DNA of 64,000 nucleotides, taken from NCBI GenBank assembly GCA_032433595.1, contig JASWJB010000183.1:1-64000 (forward strand), read 5' to 3'. The notes beneath the pieces were generated by a model. That model was given only the letters and a program-made list of their open reading frames with translations. It ran no database searches and was not told the origin of the DNA. The DNA comes from Conoideocrella luteorostrata. Lineage: Eukaryota > Ascomycota > Sordariomycetes > Hypocreales > Clavicipitaceae. The translations under genes were made by a program, and so were the position numbers. Positions within the stretch are counted from its first letter, which is position 1; every line of letters starts with the position of its first letter. Positions 59,876 through 64,000 of this stretch are shown here, piece after piece.

Positions 59876-61790
59876 TTAAAATTCGTTATCATCTGCCCCT
59901 GAAATAATAACATTGTTCACCTTGAGAACCATGCGACATAATTGTGTTGCCAGCTGAAGTTGCTGCTTCTTCCCAATCAGAGGATCAATGACAAAAGCTT
60001 CCCTCATATCGTTGTTACCGCGTCCCATACAGTCGACTCCGAGCTTGCCTCGCCCATCAGCACCAGCCTTAACCTGCTGGCTCTTCACTTCAGCCAGGGT
60101 AGAGATGGGGTTCAGGCCGCTGTTCTCAGCCAGTGTCATAGGAACAGTATCCAGGGCCTCGGAGAATGCACGCATAGCATACTGCTCCAGGCCGGGAGTC
60201 TTCACGGCAGCGTCTTCCACAGCCAGCGAGCAAGCGATTTCAGCGGCACCGCCACCATAAACCACACGGTTATCCCGAACCAAGTTTCTGACGACACACA
60301 GGGCATCGTGAAGTGATCTCTTGGCTTCGTCGATAATCTGTAACAATAAATCGAATTAGTGACTATTGTTCCCTCTGTGTGGAGCGTTTGTTCCTTACCA
60401 TCTTATTACTCCCCCGGCAGAAGACAGTTACGGCACGGGTGTTGGCACACTCTTCAATGACGAGCATCTTCTCTCTCGTAGTGCCAAAAGTCATCTCTCT
60501 GACCACACCTGCTGAGCCGAGCTTCTCGGGTTTGAGATCCTCGAATCGAGGTACTATTCTACCATTGGTGGCAATAGCAATAAGCTCAATCTCGGGACCA
60601 CCAACCCATCGGACGGCCGGGAGACCGCTCTGGAGTAGCAAATGGTTGGCTTCATCGTCGAAGCCCCACTGACAGATGGCCAAGTTGGCCCCGGTATCCT
60701 TGACTTGCTGAATCATCTCAATAAACTTTTCCCTCTCGTAGTTCTGGAGCTTCTTGAATTCCTCAACGCTGGAGATCTCGAGCTTGTGCTTGGTCTTGGG
60801 CTTGGGGGGCTCAAAGGCGCACGTCAGGATGGCAATCTTGGCGTCGCGGACCTCCGACGGCATCTGTGGGTGAGAAAAGTCCTTATCGACAATGACGCCC
60901 TTGACGAGTAGAGTGTCCTCCAGGGCACCTCCAACCTTACCATCAACCTTGATCAATTCGAAATCGACATCCTTTCTCTCCAGATCGGCAACCGATAGAA
61001 CAGCATCGACCGCGATGTTGGCGAACTGATCGTGGGCTTTGGAGACAATCTTACTCCCCAAACTTGTCCGTGCAACCTTGACTAGGTTGGCCGTTTCTGT
61101 TTTCGTGAACTCAATCGTGTCTGAAATTCTGTCCAATTCGGCAACAGCAATGTCGCAGGCCTGGTCATAGCCGTCGGCGATTCGAATAGGGTGAATACCC
61201 TTGTCGATGAGATCAGCAGCCTGCTCGAGCAAAGCACCAGCCAGAACAACGACACCAGTCGTTCCGTCGCCAATCTCGTCGTCCTGAGACTTGGACAGTT
61301 CTACCAAAAGCTTGGCGACATGGTTGCTTATTTCCATCTCTTTCAAAATAGTAGCACCATCGTTGGTCACGGTAATGTCTCCGTCGGGGGAGATTAGGAT
61401 CTTGTCGAGGCCGCGGGGGCCAAGAGAAGATTTGACAATGTTGGCAACGGTTCTCGCGGCAAGGATATGGGACTTGACGGCCTCGTTTCCGAATTGACGC
61501 CTTTTGCTCCCTTGACTATGTGGTTGTGAGCAGCAATACGCAGACTAGACGTAAAGTTGGAATGGCGGAGCTTACTCTCTAACAATAATGAAGGGCCGAC
61601 CTTGCTCATCCTTCATCATCGTCGCTATTGCGAAGCAAATACACGTGTCAGTAACAGATCATTTGCTTTAGGAAGCTCGCCCCGTCGTAATTACCATTGG
61701 AAACGTCCAGATCTACCGTCTTGTTGTTAGCTTCAAAAATACTGCGAGGCACCGCCTGGGGGAGACTTGGCTGCACTCACTCAGCGACAT
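59876..61790 (-). CDS. CCT5: T-complex protein 1 subunit epsilon (CCT5), six exons
   Basis: One of eight subunits of the cytosolic chaperonin TRiC/CCT, which folds actin, tubulin and WD40 proteins using ATP. Model complement(join(59876..60337,60399..61515,61576..61624,61695..61712,61781..61790)), 551 aa. The listed parts are five exons plus none in the leader that I can see, so read this as five coding exons. Introns are 61, 60, 70 and 68 nt. The first exon is only 10 nt and the second 18 nt. A GCTAAC branch site before the TAG acceptor at 61713 decides the first intron. Motifs: TNDGATIL near residues 77-84, GDGTT at 108-112, and YGGGAAEIA. The ending [12 protein letters not shown]...[13 protein letters not shown] is specific for epsilon. 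Length is normal for the family. Confidence 0.93.
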
Positions 61791-62379
61791 CTTGGCTGCG
61801 AGCTGCCCGTGGCGGAAGCTCTAGCAGTCTATGTCCAAATATATAGATTGCCGACAATTTAAGAATCTCGCAAATCTAACGATGGGCTGCGGCTTGAAGT
61901 TCGTCTTCGTCGTGGCCGAAATTTTCGACTATTGGTGCTGCCTTCAAGCGTCGCAGTGCGGGACGCGGGAAAAAGAAATCCCCGCCGCACTTGGGTGCAC
62001 TGCCAATTGGGCTTCCGCTGGTTTCTGTGGACAGCGGTTGGTGAATCCGGCGAGTAGCTACGGAGTAGTTATGGAGCCTCCCGTGGCAACTACGAGGGCC
62101 GGGTTGGCGGGGTCCAAGTTGTTGCCCCTCCATAAACTACTTTTCTGTGTCAAAATTGCCCCGCGTCCTCAAGTCATTTTAGTCATAATCAAACGCTGCA
62201 CCGTTGGCTGGACTTAGCCTCGATAATTTTGCAGAGTGTCCGTCTACCCCAGCTCACAAGTCAGCTTACAGCCTTACTGACCGCCGAAGACATGCCCATA
62301 TAATCACACCGGAGGTTACTTCGTGAACAATACCTCCGAGAGCGGAAGCCTGCCTCGAACTCGTTTATAATTATCAGCA
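61791..62379. promoter_or_regulatory. Divergent promoter region shared by CCT5 and HBS1
   Basis: The two start codons face away from each other across 589 bp. A CTACGGAGTAG motif copy lies at about 62058-62068, near the middle. A CAATTGG box-like site is near 62003. The minus strand next to CCT5 and the plus strand next to HBS1 carry no clear TATA, as is usual for housekeeping genes. Confidence 0.5.
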
Positions 62380-64000
62380 ATGGCACCGGCCGATCTTTAC
62401 GATGACGATGACTTTTATGACGGCGAGGACTACGGGGACGAGCAGGGAGATGACTTGAGTCCTGAAGATAAAGCTGCCATGGAGAAAGGCACCGAGGATG
62501 TGAAAATATCGCTTGGTGCCAATGCAGGCAAAGTTACTATCAAGCAAATTCAAGACGCTCTTTGGCACTACTTTTATGACGTAGACAAGTCGGTAGCCTA
62601 CTTGAACAAGACGGTTATTGCACCACCACCCAAAGCTACGCCGAAAAAAACCCCCGAGAGTAAGTTGAACGGATTTTCCTTTTCACCCAAACTCGGCCTG
62701 TTTGTGCGATGTACCGGAGCGGATACCGGGTTCTCGTGGACGAGTCCTTTCCAGACGCCAGATACGTTACCACCGCCCTCTTATGCCTTCGGCTCTGGGC
62801 CACATTCGTCATATCTTAAGCCAGACTTCAGTGATATGCCCTGGATGAATACGCCACAAAGGCGCCAGGCGACAATGATAGCTCCCGTTCATCCACGAGG
62901 CGGTTTGCTCGGCGGGGTCGGAGAGACGCCAAAGATGTCGAAGCTACAAGCACTTGCTGCTGCTAGGAAAAAAAAGACCGATGAAAAGAAGGCTCTCAAT
63001 AAGTCTGAGCATGCAGAAAGTGGAATGAAACGGCTTTCTATTGCAGATGACACGCAAAAAGAAAACAGAAAGGCAGCTTCAAGCCCAGCGAAGAGGCTTC
63101 GCGGCCCAGATGAGCCAACACTACTAGCCCGCTCGCCAATACGCCATGGAGGGGCTTATCAAGATATCTCCGAACATCAGGAAGATGGTGTCGCATACAA
63201 TAAAGCGAATGTCAACAAGGAGGCAGCAAAAGACTCGACTTCATTTCCAATTAGCGAGAGTCAAGACGAAAGTGCTTCAACACCAATCCTGAAATCTTCA
63301 CCATCGGCGTTCGCTAAAACCCTATTCGGATCCACCCCAGGCAATCATCAAGCAAACAGGCCTGCTTTTTATGCTTTGCCATATGCCTCGTCATCTTCAT
63401 TCCTCACTGCGGCATTCTCCGAACCCAGTCCGGATGATGTTGTACTGGCAGCGCAGGCAAAAGGTTCGAGTTTTGCGAGGAAAAAATAATGAGCTAATTC
63501 TAATGTTTCTTCAGCGGGCAAGAAGACTGCTGTGGCTCCAAAGGCCGCGAATCCGGTGGCAAAAAAGGCCCTGAAGAACGACCTGGCACCCAAGGACGCA
63601 GACGTGATCAATGGCGTCTCTAATCTCAAGTTTACTGATATGCCTCCACCGAAAAGCAAAGGCTTGGACGTGGCCAAAGAGTACGAAAGTAGTGGTTACA
63701 AAAAGAGCATCAGCTTTGTGGTCGTCGGTAAGTATCAAAAGCCACCTTCAAAATACAGGATTACTTTATTCACCGCAAGAAGGTCACGTTGACGCCGGGA
63801 AAAGCACGCTTATGGGACGTCTCCTACTTGAATTGAAATACGTTCAAGAACGAACAGTCGACAAATACCGGAGACAAGCGGAGAAGTCTGGGAAACAGTC
63901 TTTTGCTCTGGCCTGGGTCATGGACCAAAGAACAGAGGAGAGAGAACGTGGCGTCACGATTGACATTGCCACTAATCATTTTGAAACGCCAAACAAGAAA
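62380..64000 (+). CDS. HBS1: Hbs1-like ribosome-rescue GTPase (partial, runs off the right edge)
   Basis: Hbs1 pairs with Dom34/Pelota to release stalled ribosomes in no-go and non-stop decay. The ATG at 62380 opens an acidic N-terminus and an HBS1_N-type helical domain (ISLGANAGK ... DALWHYFYDVDKSVAYL, about residues 45-75). A linker with MPWMNTPQRRQAT and GGLLGGVGETPKMSKLQALA follows. An intron at about 63464-63514 removes a stop; its donor could also be 63470. A 55-nt intron at 63728-63782 joins SFVVVG to HVDAGKST, the GTPase P-loop. ERERGVTIDIA gives switch I. A GTAAGT at 62660 suggests a further in-frame intron ending near 62719 or 62761. Stop codon and C-terminus lie outside the window. 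Confidence 0.92.

Overview
The window looks like nuclear DNA of a filamentous ascomycete. Genes carry short introns (56-102 nt) with GTAAGT-type donors and CTAAC/CTGAC-like branch sites, and the proteins match fungal families (Zn2Cys6 regulator, RTA1-like membrane protein, AreA-type GATA-like/DUF3295 protein, Hbs1, CCT epsilon). A Sordariomycete, perhaps Hypocreales, is my inference from general protein style; nothing in the window names the species.

Layout. A fatty acyl-CoA synthetase gene (384-2697, minus) opens the window. From about 2.7 to 45.2 kb there is only one convincing gene, the DUF1752/DUF3295 regulator at 25.1-26.8 kb. The rest is long non-coding DNA with AT islands, homopolymers, small tandem repeats and more than forty copies of a short palindromic motif family (TACTCCGTA / TACGGAGTA). 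Within it, about 4.9-13.7 kb is lower in GC where sampled, has no copy of that motif, and holds open-frame stretches broken by stops. I read this as a decayed block of former coding DNA.

From 45.2 kb the DNA is gene-bearing again: a CHY zinc-finger protein (minus), an ankyrin-repeat fragment without a start codon (minus), a protein of unrecognised family with two opposite frameshifts (minus), a mostly empty 6.4 kb stretch, then a compact cluster. The cluster is an RTA1-like membrane protein (plus) convergent with a Zn2Cys6 regulator (minus), the CCT5 chaperonin subunit (minus), and Hbs1 (plus, running off the right edge). CCT5 and Hbs1 start back to back over a 589 bp shared upstream region.

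The core genes serve lipid activation (acyl-CoA synthetase), protein folding (CCT5) and ribosome rescue (Hbs1). The RTA1 protein and Zn2Cys6 factor may form a lipid or drug response pair, but only their adjacency supports this. I saw no rRNA or tRNA gene, no CRISPR array and no intact transposon. The most distinctive unexplained signal is the palindromic motif family and its uneven distribution.
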